Part shown: piece after piece, positions 47,607-59,019 of the stretch
How the letters are laid out: every line of letters begins with the position of its first letter
Numbering within the stretch: the first letter of the stretch is position 1
Assembly (NCBI GenBank): GCA_032622095.1
Contig: CP136061.1
Span: forward strand, 62,251,127-62,315,126
DNA: 64,000 bases
Reading direction: 5' to 3'
Source of the DNA: Siphonodentalium dalli
Lineage: Eukaryota; Mollusca; Scaphopoda; Gadilida; Siphonodentaliidae
Notes under the pieces: generated by a model
Databases searched by the model: none
Seen by the model: the letters and a program-made list of their open reading frames with translations, nothing else
Told to the model about the DNA's origin: nothing
Position numbers and translations under genes: made by a program

Positions 47607-48891
47607 ATAAGGCTTAGGTAGCAGTACACGATTTCCAGCAATTTTGCCAACCTGTGAGGGGGTACTGTAGTTCAAATCAATGCTGAGCCATTATCTTTGG
47701 CATAGGTCCCATCAAGCATGTTTTAATTTTGACAGAAATTTTAGGTGTAATCATTTGTCTGTACTTTAGCTTCTTCGTACAATTTGTTATTGAGTTATGC
47801 CCCTTGGTCTGCACACACAAAACGCTCAATTTTACCCATATTTTTACTCAAATTGACCATTTTCAACCCAAAAACAGACCATGATAGAGCGAATGTCAGT
47901 AAATAAGCTTCTTCCACCTGATAGAGCTATGTTAGTGCTGAGAAATATTTGAAATAAAAAAAAAGTTATCGTATCAATTTGAAAAAAATGTCTTGCGAGC
48001 CCAGATGACAGAATTCAGGGGAGAGAAATCGGGCTATTTTCCTGTAACCAATAACACAGAGTTGGCCTCCACTGAATACGAAAACCCTGTTGCGTATCCA
48101 AATTTTTCAATTTTTTGAGAACTTTCCCAGTTTTGTAAAATAATTAAACCTTCAAACCAGTAAATACACATTTAACACAGGCTACACTGGCTGTTATGGC
48201 CCCCAGATACTTATTTTTCTATTTTTCAGACCCCCTACAACCCGTGAAATCGTGTACTGCTACCTTAAGGGGAAAATAGAGTTACCCCCCGTCAACGCGC
48301 CAATGTCCATTTAAGTCTCTGACATAAACCGATAACTTTGATATATAACACATATAGTGTTTCTTCAGTGCGAATGGGAAATAAAGTCAATATAAGTACT
48401 GTGGTTTCAATAAAATGAACCAATTTCACCAAAATTATTGGTTATAGCGAAAAAAACAAAGATAAATTCTAAATGTCACATCATGCCCACCCACCTTAAA
48501 ACTAAATCTCATCCGGTCGAAAAGGCGGTCTGAACAGATATATCACATGTGTATTGTGCTGACCAGACCATGTGTGCTGTGATTATTTACTAGCCAGCCC
48601 CCACCCCCATATGTTAAGACAATGACAATACTTGGTTATTCGGAAACACGGCCAAGACTGAACAACCAATATTAATACGCCTATTCGTAGATGGTATCCG
48701 AGGAATTCCATTGTTGGAATGTTCCCTTAGCAACACATTTTGTTACATGCGAATCACTTTTATGTGGCCATATAACAACGCAAAACTCCAAACAAATCAT
48801 AGGGAATAACTACTGCATATAATCACCCCCTCCCCCAAAATGTGAACTAATGCATATATAATCACCCCCTCCCTCAAAATATGAACCATGT
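47607..48891. other. Non-coding region downstream of the minus-strand gene
   Basis: About 1.3 kb of AT-rich sequence. It includes two near-identical AATCACCCCCTCCC blocks at 48,821 and 48,862, just past the stop codon of the gene-like frame. No AATAAA-type signal can be tied to the gene with confidence. Confidence 0.4.
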
Positions 48892-51800
48892 TTATTTGCC
48901 CGATCGGTGTACATTCAATGACTTAATTGTCAAGTTGAAATTAGCTCGTAATGTATGTTGCATTAAGCTGTTCTGACAAGGTGGCAATGCCTCTCCATCG
49001 ATAGCACCCCCTATGCTACAATACATTTTGTATCTAACAGCATTCACACATGTTTCCTTGTGACCGTATAGCTCGCATACAAATTCTTCAAGGGAGTTCA
49101 GCAAATCTACCGACAGTGTACAATCAGAGCCCAGTTCACTAAAGAGACTGACACAAGAGCTCTTTGTCATCAGTAACTTGACAGCTTTCACCTTCCCCTT
49201 TGACGCAAAGCAACTAACAGTATCACATCCCGTGAATGCATGTAAACCTATCAATGCTGAGCAGAAATTGTCTACATCATTCACACCATTTTCAATTAAT
49301 TTCTGCTTTATGGTGCCAATACATATCAGTCTTGCCTTATTTTTTGCACCGGTTTTGATGAAAAGGTTCCCAGGTATATATTGGGACAAACCAATACATA
49401 AACATACAACATCCGTATCGGGTGTCACAATCACGGATCCAGAATGGCCCGAAGTTACAATTGCATGTTTTGCATGCAATAGCAGCCTTGTGTCCGCTTC
49501 TTCGTGTGTTGACGCCAACTCTGCAATGCAATCAGAAGATGTAGATGTAAGTTTATAACAACACTGATCAAAACCTACAAACAGAACTTTTTCACATAAT
49601 TTGGTTCGGAGTGATGGCAACATCCACTGCTGAGCAATGTATCTGATAAGTTCGGACTTATTTGTATTTGATGATAGAAATGCCTTCCATTGTTTTATTT
49701 CCGTGTTAGAGAGAATAGTTTTGAAGGTAATGGTTGTGTTTTCGTTACATCGTCTCAATCTCTCTGCGTTCTTGATGGAATCCTCCTTATATACATCGAA
49801 AACAACATTAATGCGTTGGGAACGTGTACCAATGTTCAACACAACATCAAACAGTCTTGACGAAAGTTCACCAAAGGTCAATCCCGAGGCTTGAAACTTC
49901 TGAATAACAGCCATCCCATCAACGATGGTGGCAACGTCAGATGGGAACTTGTCAACGGGAGTGGTATATTTCTCCAGAAAATGTAAAAGTGGTGCATTAT
50001 TTGTTTTCTTTAATTCACCAAAAGGACCAGCCAAAGCCCATGGATGTGGTCCAAGTGGGTAACGGAACACATTCCGAAGATCCAAATTGCGACTCTGGCT
50101 GATTAGAGAAATTCTGCCGAAAAGATTCCTATCTGCTTTCATAGACACAACCTTTCCTTTGACGTTTATGTTTACTGATTTTTTCAATGTAGTGAACGTT
50201 CCCAGTTTAAGATTTTTGATGGGTTCAAAGAAGTTAACCTGATCATGATCCTCTGAAACATCGCTAAGTCGTTCACTTACAAAGTGATTCGTTGCATTTT
50301 GTCCTTGCGCTTTTGCCCCAGTGAGATCATCGGTTAGCTGTTTAGTTACACACATTCCGGTGGATATACTCACTAAGTCCATCTCAGAAAACTGGTCAAT
50401 GAAAGTTGAGTTTAAGACATCCATAATCTGAGAAACATCAGAATCGTCTTTCTTTATACGTGATTGCGATAGATCATGATGAATATTTTCAGAACAGTCA
50501 TAATTAATAGAATCATGTAGACATCGTCTAAGTGAGGCCCTATGAGTTGCGTTCAGTACCCATCGTTGTAAAACATTGTGCTTCGTGCTGAACCCTGTTG
50601 TACCACCAGGGGTTTTAGTTTCACGGTTGATTGTATTCTCGATCATTTTGTCTGGTTCATTTCGTCCAAAATTCTTATTGTTTAATTAAATAGTAAAGTT
50701 ACCTTTGATAAATTCTTGGTATATACCAGCATGAGTTGAACGCAAATTGGTCATCTCCCCAAGGTAAGACGTCAGATATCGGGAATAATTAAAATTGCCA
50801 TATGCAAATGTCCATGGTATTATTTTCCGGACACAGTCACGATATAAATGCCATAATCCTTTGCGCACAGAAAAAACCGTGTTTAGGAGAAGCTCTACCA
50901 TTTCCATGTAACTCTTCCAGAAGTGAGCCAGGTATCCAGAAATGTCTTCATTTCTATATTTGTCCAGTATGGCAAATACTTCTTTAATGACAGAGTTCCC
51001 CTTTACCTTGGTAACTGTCTCCTCATTCAAGTTTTCTGACAAATGGCACAGGTAAACTTTTGCCTTCTCGAACAGCACAACTTCTTCTTGATGTTTACTA
51101 ATTTTCTCATGAGCCTTGGAAATGAGGTTTCTATGTAACTCTTCTAGCATCAGTTTGTGAGCTCGCATGGCTCGATTGTACATTTTGCCACTTAAAGCAC
51201 GATCGACTGACCCTTCTTTTAGAACACCACTCTGAACCAAAACATCACGCAAACTGGCATCGCAAAATCTTTTGCCAATGATACCGAGGAACATCATAAG
51301 CACGTGAAAAGTTCCCAACATGATGACAATGCCAGAAAAACGCTCAGTGAATTTCCACTTCAGTTCCACTGCCTTGGCGTAAATGGCTTGATCAAATACA
51401 CAAACAATGCTTCCGAGTTTCCACTTGTCTTTAACAATAAATGCCCTGGTTAGAATCTCATATACAGTTGATAATTCAGTGGCTGGTGCATCGATACAGT
51501 CAAGATACCCAACATAATTAGCATCAACTGTCTAGTTGCTCAATATACGTATGTTGAAACCAGTCCAACTGGGGACAATCTGTGGTTGCTTAAAATATCA
51601 ACACAATGACCAAACCTTGTTCACAAACATATTGTGCTCGTATTCAGATGTATATGTATTGTTCTCGTCATCTGCAAACTTTAAAACTCCTGGCCCATCA
51701 CGTTTTCCACCGACGTACTGATCGGGTATCAAACCATGAAGTCCCTCGAATGAGCGTCTACATCTTTTTGATTTAGGTCCATTCAGAGTCAGCTTAGACA

Positions 51801-52674
51801 TATTCGCCTCAGACGACTGTTGGGCTACTGCACTCTGGGCAATTATTCCATTGACTTTATGTGATGTTCCACTTCCTGATAATGTCTCTTCATTTCTATC
51901 AATGTTGTCAAAAACTAATATTGTGTGAGCTCCTTCAACAATCCCCTCAGGAAATACGACTCCATCAGTTCGTTGTTGGCCAATGATACTATATGCATTC
52001 TCAGTTTCCATCTCCTCAATAATTGAATAGCTCACCCCATGTCCTAGTTTGGAGGTTATGTTGATCAACTCCTTATTGTTGGTTAGTGTTTTAATGCAAT
52101 ACGGGTATAGAACACTTTTTGGTGTTTTCACCCGGCCATTGCTAACATTGTATATCAGATCTTGAGCAAGAGACATTTTTTAAACCTGTTTCTTTTTGCT
52201 AAGATTGACTTCATTCTTAGCTACCAGAAGGACATTTAAAAAAATTGATACATGGTGCTCAATGTTCGAATTGTCCCAAACTAAGTTGTGCTCCTGGGGT
52301 GGTCATGGTATCGTATCGGCCATGTGTTCTATCTTATTCCGAAGTATTGTTGCACATCTTGAAATGCATGTATCGTCTTTCGTTTCGGATTCAAATTCAT
52401 TTAACAAACGCCGTTGTTTAATGAAGGTTGTGAGTAGATCATCAACCGACAAACATTCCGGATACATATACAGTCGACCATCAACATTAATAAATTTTCT
52501 TTCTTTCTTTGCTATTTCTATTTTGCGTCGCATGTTTTTCTTTGCTGCTACTAACTTTGCTTTTCCGTTAACACATTCACTGTCCATTTCCGCCTCAATA
52601 TCATACAGACAACCAAATTCAAGAATACCTGGATTCTGGATAAGAGTGTCGATCTTCTTAAATATACCATTGTA
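48892..52674 (-). pseudogene. Large metazoan zinc-finger/nuclease-like protein, 3' exon, five in-frame stops
   Basis: A single minus-strand frame of 1,261 codons runs from a putative acceptor AG|TAC at 52,674/52,675 to a stop at 48,892. It is broken by TGA 52,303-52,305, TAA 52,180-52,182, TGA 51,598-51,600, TAG 51,532-51,534 and TAA 50,686-50,688, yet homology-like motifs continue in the same frame through every stop: AQDLIYNVSNGRVKTPK, IVPSWTGFNI, IDAPATELSTVYEIL, VFDQAIYAKAVELKWK, FGRNEPDK, TPGGTTGFS. I recognise these as hallmarks of a multicopy, uncharacterised metazoan family. The last 584 residues hold an acidic-motif series like FEN1/XPG nucleases: VDG (D243), VFD (D284), HEEADTR (381-387), PDTDV (409-413), TGCDTVS (472-478). 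The C-terminus has Cys-rich YKMYC and LPPC segments. There is no frameshift. It is probably a recently inactivated copy; translational recoding is unlikely. Confidence 0.8.
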
Positions 52675-53420
52675 CTAATCGTCCTGTCTTTCTGGTTTTA
52701 TTTCGGCCAATTTGGCCGGTTACTTCATGTGACTTTTTCATCTGACGTGTGTGTCGGATAATTGATCTGGAGGATTTATGTAAATGTTAGCCCAAACTAC
52801 ATTTCCAAGTAACGATGGTTTTGTTGTTTATTTTGAGGAATAATACCGCGTCAGATGAATTCAGCCCAAATATGTTAACAGTTGTCGTGTCAAACATTCG
52901 GCAGTAGGTTAGCGTTATTTAGTATTTGTGGATGTCCTTTAACATGGGGAAAATAGACTACTGCGCTTGAACGAGCATGTGAATTTGTCGTTTTTAATGT
53001 ACAGCAACTTGATAATCAATAACAGAGGCATTCTCTGTCAAATAAGGTCGCTCTATTTACGGTATTAATTGCGGAACTTTCTAAAGTAAACTACGCGTAA
53101 ACGGATACATACGGTAAATTATAGAATGTGCCGGAATCGGCCTAATCGCCCCATGGCCAACTCGCCCAGTCGACGTGTGTCAATTCGGTACCTACTATAA
53201 CATGTACCCGAGTCCGATTCGGAATAAAAGATGTATACGGGTGTTATATAGCGTTTGGTCCGTTGTTTCTCAATGAATATTATTGAAATTTGGTGTATAT
53301 GTCCGGGCTGGGACATGGAATACAACAACGTTTGAATTGTTTTTAAATTTACAAATTTGTTGATTTTATTCAATTTTTTTTCGTTCTGAAAACACACTAT
53401 AAAGTGTATATAATATAATA

Positions 53421-53717
53421 AAGAACACGAGACATACATAATTTATAAACTGTTAACAAAAGATATCAAATTCAATACATGACAAAGATGACTCAGTGGA
53501 GTTTATAAAGTGAACATAAAAACATTGAGGTAAGAATCTTTTTAAGGAATGCAACTTTATTTAATGATAATAAACACATAAATTAAAATAACAAACATGA
53601 GACATACATGATTTATAAACTGTTAACAAAAGATATCAAACTCAATACATGACAAAGATGACTCAGTGAAGTTTATAAAGTGAACATAAAAATATTAAGG
53701 TAAGAATCTTTTTAAGC
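53421..53717 (+). repeat. 180-bp-period tandem duplication
   Basis: 53,421-53,537 and 53,601-53,717 share GAGACATACAT(A/G)ATTTATAAAC, TGTTAACAAAAGATATCAAA, AATACATGACAAAGATGACT and GGTAAGAATCTTTTTAAG, offset by exactly 180 bp. Confidence 0.9.
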
Positions 53718-53739
53718 ATTACTAAACCGTTTAGCACAG

Positions 53740-55010
53740 ACCACAGTCCACTTCACTCATCCGATCATCACCAAACTTCATATTTATCTTGATATTGATC
53801 TATCAGATGAGAGCTATCAAATATTTTTTTAATTTCATAGGAAAAAATGGTCGCCAGCGGCCATATTGCATTTACGTTATATTTTATCGCGTCATGTCGA
53901 TATCTAGTATTACTTAGAAATTTCACCTTTCCAGATTCATAATTGCTCCATTGACTGTAACAGATGAAATTATTCCCCTCTTCGGATAGAGTGTCACTGA
54001 AACTTTATTTTGTCAGACTGTCTGTATAATCACTGATTATATATGGCAATAATCTGTAATAAGATGTAGCACTATTTTATTTTATATTTACATGCAGTGC
54101 TGTTTTTATACATCAATTCTAATCCCCCTAGATCATCATGTGATCGATCATACATCGCGCGAGGACCTGGTTGAATTAAGGGGGGTTTTATGGATCACTT
54201 CTGTCCTCAAGCTAGATTATACTTATGACATTTAATGGCATGTATCTAACGTGGAGGGTTAGATATGCTTGAGAAACCACCACTCTTTAATTCACACCAA
54301 GTTCTCAGCTGTCATGTTCGGATATTAGAACCCATAGCCATGATATATGGTTTATTTTGTGTATACTAGTAATATAGTTATTTTCAGTACCTTTATATAC
54401 CAGTACTGTGTATAACAATGCATATAAATTAATCCATGTATACATGTATATTGATTCAACGGATTCAGTGGTTTTGTCCATCAGTCTATCAAATTTGCGG
54501 GGAAAACATGGCCACAAGCAGTACACCCTGCTAAATTTCGAATTTGAATCAATTGGCGCACCCTGCAGCCAGCTTTTATTGGAGAACTTTTTCTTATGTG
54601 GATATTTTGGGTCACCGCTAGATGTGAGCCATATTTTGTTCTCAAACTGTCCTTGTGAAGACATCACTGCCAGCGGTGATCTTCAATTTTACTATTTTTA
54701 TGGCTAAATGATTTGGTGATCCTACAGACGACACCCTTGTCCGATTGTCATCAGATTCCACAATTATCTTCTGGATAACCTGGGTGAGAGTAATCTAATT
54801 TTCCCGAATTTCGTTAAAAAACATTACCACAGGCAGCAATTTGGTATCTTACTCTTTGATCCTCTTTTGCATGACTGAATTGTTTAGCAACTGTACAGAC
54901 ATATCCCTCATCTGGTTTTTATATACATGTATATCTCTTCATGCGGATAGCCAGTATTACGTAGGTACTTCAACTTTCTGCATTCCTGTCATCATTTGAA
55001 ATATAAAAAT
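53740..55010 (-). repeat. Decayed antisense copies of the 46-kb tandem family
   Basis: Blocks such as CCGATCATCACCAAACTTCA, ATGAGAGCTATCAAA, GGTCGCCAGCGGCCAT and AACATGGCCACAAGCAG match the reverse complement of units at 45,960-47,260. The copies are heavily diverged. Confidence 0.55.
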
Positions 55011-55159
55011 TTACCTGATACATGCACCCTTCAAAATTTGTTTCGTCGTATCTATTTTAATGACCCGTATGGTAATATTGATACAGATATATTTGTCAAA
55101 CATTTCTTTGTACAATATACAGGTATTTAGTTTGTAACTAAATCTAGAAATATATAATA

Positions 55160-55660
55160 GTAGCTCGTGGACCCCACTTCGTCCGGGATGTTCCCCTCTG
55201 ATTTTCGGAGAAATGCGCGATTTAACCTTGAATTGACTATTTTAAAGGTGAAGGTCATGTCGGGGTCACGATTTGACCCGTCCAAAACACTCCCCGGACA
55301 AAAGTCACGACAAAAGTACCCGTCGAAATCCGCCCGGCTTTATACCCGATTTGACCTTGAATTGACAATTTTGAATGTCAAGATCAGGTCAGGGTCATGA
55401 TTTGACCCACCCGAAACACTCCTGGGACAAAAGTAACAGTAGGTATCAAATTTCGTTGAAATACTTCCGTTTTACCAGATTTGATCTTGAATTGATCTTT
55501 TTGAATGTCAAAGTCAGGTCGGGATCAGGATTTGACCCGTCCAAAATACTCCCTGGAAATAATTTCCCCTAGGTATCAAATTTCGTCAAATCTGTCCGGC
55601 AGTTTTCCCGGCCATAGCTAACAGACAAACAGACAGACAAATGTCCAAAATATATATTAA
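55160..55660 (+). repeat. Degenerate ~135-bp tandem repeat (GATTTGACC type)
   Basis: Three units near 55,215, 55,345 and 55,475 share (T/C)GATTTGA(C/T)CTTGAATTGA, TTTTGAATGTCAA, CAGGTC(G/A)GG(A/G)TCA and GATTTGACCC(G/A)(T/C)CC. The short frames are not conserved. The repeat ends at ACAGACAAACAGACAGACAA. Confidence 0.65.
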
Positions 55661-55964
55661 ACTAGCTGATGTACTCGACTTCGTTCGGGCTAGTTAGGGA
55701 TTTTTTTTGTGATCGCCTCCATCTGGACAGTACCCAGTATATACAGCGTCTGGCCAAACTATTGTTCAATTGGTCCAGAAACATGCCTATATCAGCACGT
55801 TCGAGAACATGGTCCCACGTGAAATTGGACCCGTCCATATTGCTCCCGGGATCGAAGTAGTCCTACACACAAATTTTTAGTCGGATCGGTCAAGGTCCAG
55901 AAACATGCCTATGAGCGAGGTCAAGTTGACACGTTAAATACCAAATTCGAGCAGTGTTAGAGTC

Positions 55965-56020
55965 TATAACACATACACACATGCATTCACGCATACACAC
56001 ATACATACATACATACAGAC
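55965..56020 (+). repeat. ACAT/ACACAC microsatellite
   Basis: Imperfect (ACAC)n passing into CATACATACATACATACAGA. Confidence 0.8.
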
Positions 56021-56083
56021 AGGTGTTTCAAAATGTATAATCGATAGCTACAACAATTCTATGGTAGATAGTTCACGGCCGAC

Positions 56084-56805
56084 CTGATGCATGCATCTTA
56101 GTTTTCTTGTATTAGCATGGCGTGTATAGTCTCTGTAGCAACTGTGGTGATACCTAGCTTCTTTGGCAATCAGTTCATCAGAACACACAGCCGAAATTTC
56201 AGGATCGTTCCGCATTAAAGCAGCCGCCCTTACTTTTTCATCTGCCCTTAGCTCCATGCAAAGCCTTAAATTTTCACGAGTGTGCGAACGCTTAATAAAC
56301 TTGGTGCCTTTACAGAAAACACATATACTGGGAAGTTTATCACACTCCCGTCTAACAGTGGTCGCTGTCCCTGTTCTAAAACTGTGTCTTCTAACTTCCT
56401 CGTGATCATTATTGGTGTTTTTTCTTAATATATCTAAATCGCGCTTCATTGTGAATAATTGTCTGCATTTGCGATGATATCTCACATTTTCAGGAATTGA
56501 ATCATCAGCAATTGAGTTATTTATGTCTTTCCGACAAACTCGTGGAATATGCTCCTTCGTGGATATTACCATTTCAGAGAGTATGTTAATTATTACTGAA
56601 GGCTGGATACATGTTAATTGACTGCATCGAAAGCATGACCACGACCACGATGCATGTAGTCGAGAGGGAAGGACGAATCCTATGTCAGGCTTTCCTACTC
56701 GATATTCAGTGGCGTGATGTTCCTCGTCATACAACATATCCTCGCGCAAATACGCACATAATCGACCTATAATGTGAAATAGATCCATAATGTGCTTATT
56801 TGATT
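56084..56805 (-). CDS. N-terminal Cys/His-rich exon of the same gene
   Basis: Intact minus-strand frame of about 240 codons from a good acceptor (TTTGCTTATTTCAG|AATC at 56,805/56,806) to the donor at 56,084. It carries two Y-H-x2-C modules: one with CRKDIN ... YHRKCRQLFT (about residues 95-122 of the open frame) and one with CVFC ... YHHSCYRDYTR (about 166-233), each consistent with a zinc-binding module with an upstream cysteine or cysteine pair. In the family I recognise, this C-x2-C/YHxxCYxxYT module precedes the AQD...SNGR and EEADTR regions, and here it lies on the same strand upstream of them, supporting one gene. No stop or frameshift interrupts this exon. The upstream start exon was not found; the frame itself begins only with a TTG, so translation starts further upstream. 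Given the damaged 3' part it is probably the 5' part of a pseudogene. Confidence 0.6.
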
Positions 56806-57187
56806 CTGAAATAAGCAAATAATGGAGTCATTATTTCGCGCCACAGTGAAAACACATGTTAAAGAGCGTACACCTGAAAAGTCGTTGGTTGGCTTATTTG
56901 TGTCATTGTCCCCACATAATCTGCTTAGAATCTCCTCATTATGAGTCGATAATGTGACTAAAATGACCATTTTCAGCATATTATATCGACTCTTTATAAA
57001 GTTCTTTATAAGCAGATAATGTGCGGATTTTTAGGTGAACAGGCTGCGTCATAACCTTTATCGGTTGGATTAAAAGACCCAATTATTTGAATACCCTTGT
57101 TAGTAGAAGGAATGTCATCATGTGTGCTACAACATTCTGGATCCTTACACTTGTCGCATCCACTGTACCTGGCATGTGTTTAATATC
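56806..57187. other. Upstream flank of the minus-strand gene
   Basis: A 70-codon minus frame overlaps the predicted acceptor in another phase. I see no convincing first exon or promoter. GTTAAAGAGCGTAC near 56,858 is another instance of the recurrent motif. Confidence 0.35.
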
Positions 57188-57572
57188 TTTAAAGACATAT
57201 TATGTACTTGTGTATTATGTATACGGGTCCGTGCAACTAATAAGTTAGTATTCATGCGCTATGCCAACTGAGGAATGTAGCATTCTAGTAAATCGCCGAA
57301 AATTACAATCAAATCGACCTCACCACTCCATAGAAAACATTGTCTGAACTACGCACAATTGTAAATATTTACTTCTCGATTCGGGACGCAACTATCTACG
57401 ATAAACTAACGAAAACGATTTCGCCATCGAGAGTCACTGTTTAATTAATATATAAGAATTACGGTGATGGTTGTCAATTTGGATATAATATTTGTAAAAG
57501 TTACTACTTTGAGAAAGATTATTCTCCATTTCTATTTGATCAACATTTACCGGAGTGTTACTCATCACTTTA
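57188..57572 (+). repeat. Dispersed repeat, uninterrupted partner of 9,566-10,204
   Basis: Direct-orientation copy lacking the 264-bp insertion; it provides the empty site for that insertion near 57,430. Confidence 0.75.
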
Positions 57573-58125
57573 ATAATGGCACGGACTGGTTCGCCACAAA
57601 TTATCGACTTCATTTCGAATGTGATATCAGAGTTGGAGCCACAGTTAGAATAACTATAATAATAAAGAGAACATGACTCCTCAATGAAGTCCCTGCGGTA
57701 TTCATCCAGATTAGGAGGCTTACTGTTGCCACAAACACTTTGATATGATGAATGGTCCTGCATGAAAACCATGGAATTGTAATAACTTTGAGAGACAACT
57801 GCCTTAGTAAAGTTGCATTTAGTTTGGAAAGTTGATTGTTTGAATGATTGTTTATATGGCGATATAATGCACTTATATAATTAATTATGTTTACAAACAA
57901 TTATAATGTAATGAGAGTATTATGGGATGTCATAATCTCGTGGACTCTCTTTCTGACAACCCTGGCGCAGATGTGTTATCAAGGCCTGATTAGATAATCA
58001 ACGTATATTAAAAACGTGTAAGTGATTTAAATTGGTGTTTCTTGTCCATAACTAAGCTATTTCATTGAATGAGTAATTGGCTGTTGCAAGTGAAATAATG
58101 CTGAGATATCAAGGTGAGTCAATTA
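57573..58125. other. Non-coding region, nothing recognised
   Basis: Overlapping minus frames of 96-112 codons show no domain and I treat them as chance. Confidence 0.4.
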
Positions 58126-58573
58126 TATTAAACGGACATGGCTCATTCGAACCTCCAATTTTTTTTCTACGTAATTTGGAGCAACGGATATGACAGGTCG
58201 ATAAATAAACGAACAATTCATATACCGGCTTCTTATGCTCTGAAAGCATTTGTCAAAGTCACAGCCATTTTTCAGCCGTTTTCAACTTTTCGCCAGAAGT
58301 CAGACAAACGCTCCTTATTGCTATTATATCAGGAATAGACTACCACGAAACGCTCTTTGTTGATCCATGCCGTGCACATGGTTGTTTTGTGTTTGGGACA
58401 CAAACACCGCATTCACAGTTGTATTTTTCATTACTTCAATGCCTATTTTTGGGTTACATAATGCTCGTAGAAAGGTAGTTCAGATATTTATCTACCTATT
58501 TCGATACTGAGAAACATTCAAAAGCGAATAATATTATGTGTATTTTGGAGCACAAACCACCATGTGGCTTTAA
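58126..58573 (-). repeat. Dispersed ~450-bp repeat, inverted partner of 8,312-8,766
   Basis: Matches the reverse complement of the 8.3-kb copy from GACATGGCTCATTCGAACCT to CACCATGTGGCTTTAA. Includes GGAATAGACTACCACGAAAC and ACGCTCTTTGTTG, the recurrent motif on the minus strand. Confidence 0.75.
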
Positions 58574-58607
58574 TCACAAGCTATTGGTCTTATATAGTAT
58601 TAGCTGA

Positions 58608-58682
58608 AGTAGGCTCCAGTTGGGAGCCTTTATTCTGCGTTGGAAGGGGTTGTGGCCCCTTTGTGCGCCAGGGGCCCGTAGA
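58608..58682. repeat. Cluster of short GC hairpins
   Basis: GGCTCC...GGGAGCC, GGGGTTGTGGCCCC and CAGGGGCCCGTAG lie within 75 bp. They look like small snapback sequences; a function is not evident. Confidence 0.4.
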
Positions 58683-59019
58683 CCATGTATGCACTTCGCG
58701 CACATGACAGACACTTCCTACTCTTGTATATATTGATCATATTATTATGCTACGTCAATGTATCCTCGGGAAAATAGGTTCATATTGGACCTAAATATTG
58801 ACATTGGTTCATATTGGACTTATTTGGTTCTAACATAAGCCCGCAGTGGACTTGTAGCCGTTATTCTGTTAGATGGCGCGTGCCACAATGAAATTAACTG
58901 TTTTGCTTATAACTCAACCGTTTATTGACGGATTAAAAAAAAATATGGTGTGTGAGTACATATCCATGCACGTAAGCGGCAGACAAAAAATCGGGTTCGT
59001 CCGCACATTTATTACAGAG

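Larger units (their letters stand above)
52675..56083 (-). other. Predicted intron (3,409 bp), repeat-rich
   Basis: Donor: CAG|GTCGGC (GT at 56,082-56,083, minus strand); acceptor: GATTAG|TACAATGG at 52,675-52,676. Both junctions are phase 0, so the N-terminal exon and the 3' frame join in frame. The polypyrimidine tract before the acceptor is weak, so the precise acceptor is uncertain. The interval contains a 180-bp-period tandem duplication, decayed tandem repeats and a microsatellite, but no other gene. Confidence 0.5.

Noticed and set aside
49178-49894. Plus-strand frames of 126 and 85 codons inside the gene-like locus
   Set aside because: They are antisense shadows of the minus-strand frame that carries recognisable family motifs.
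51583-51609. A 27-nt GT...AG 'intron' that would remove the TGA at 51,598
   Set aside because: Too short for spliceosomal removal and would not explain the other four stops.
48892-52674. Alternative genetic code (stops read as Gln/Trp) to rescue the 1,261-codon frame
   Set aside because: All three stop codons occur internally and the frame also ends in a stop; the animal-type repeats and LINE point to the standard nuclear code, so inactivation is simpler.
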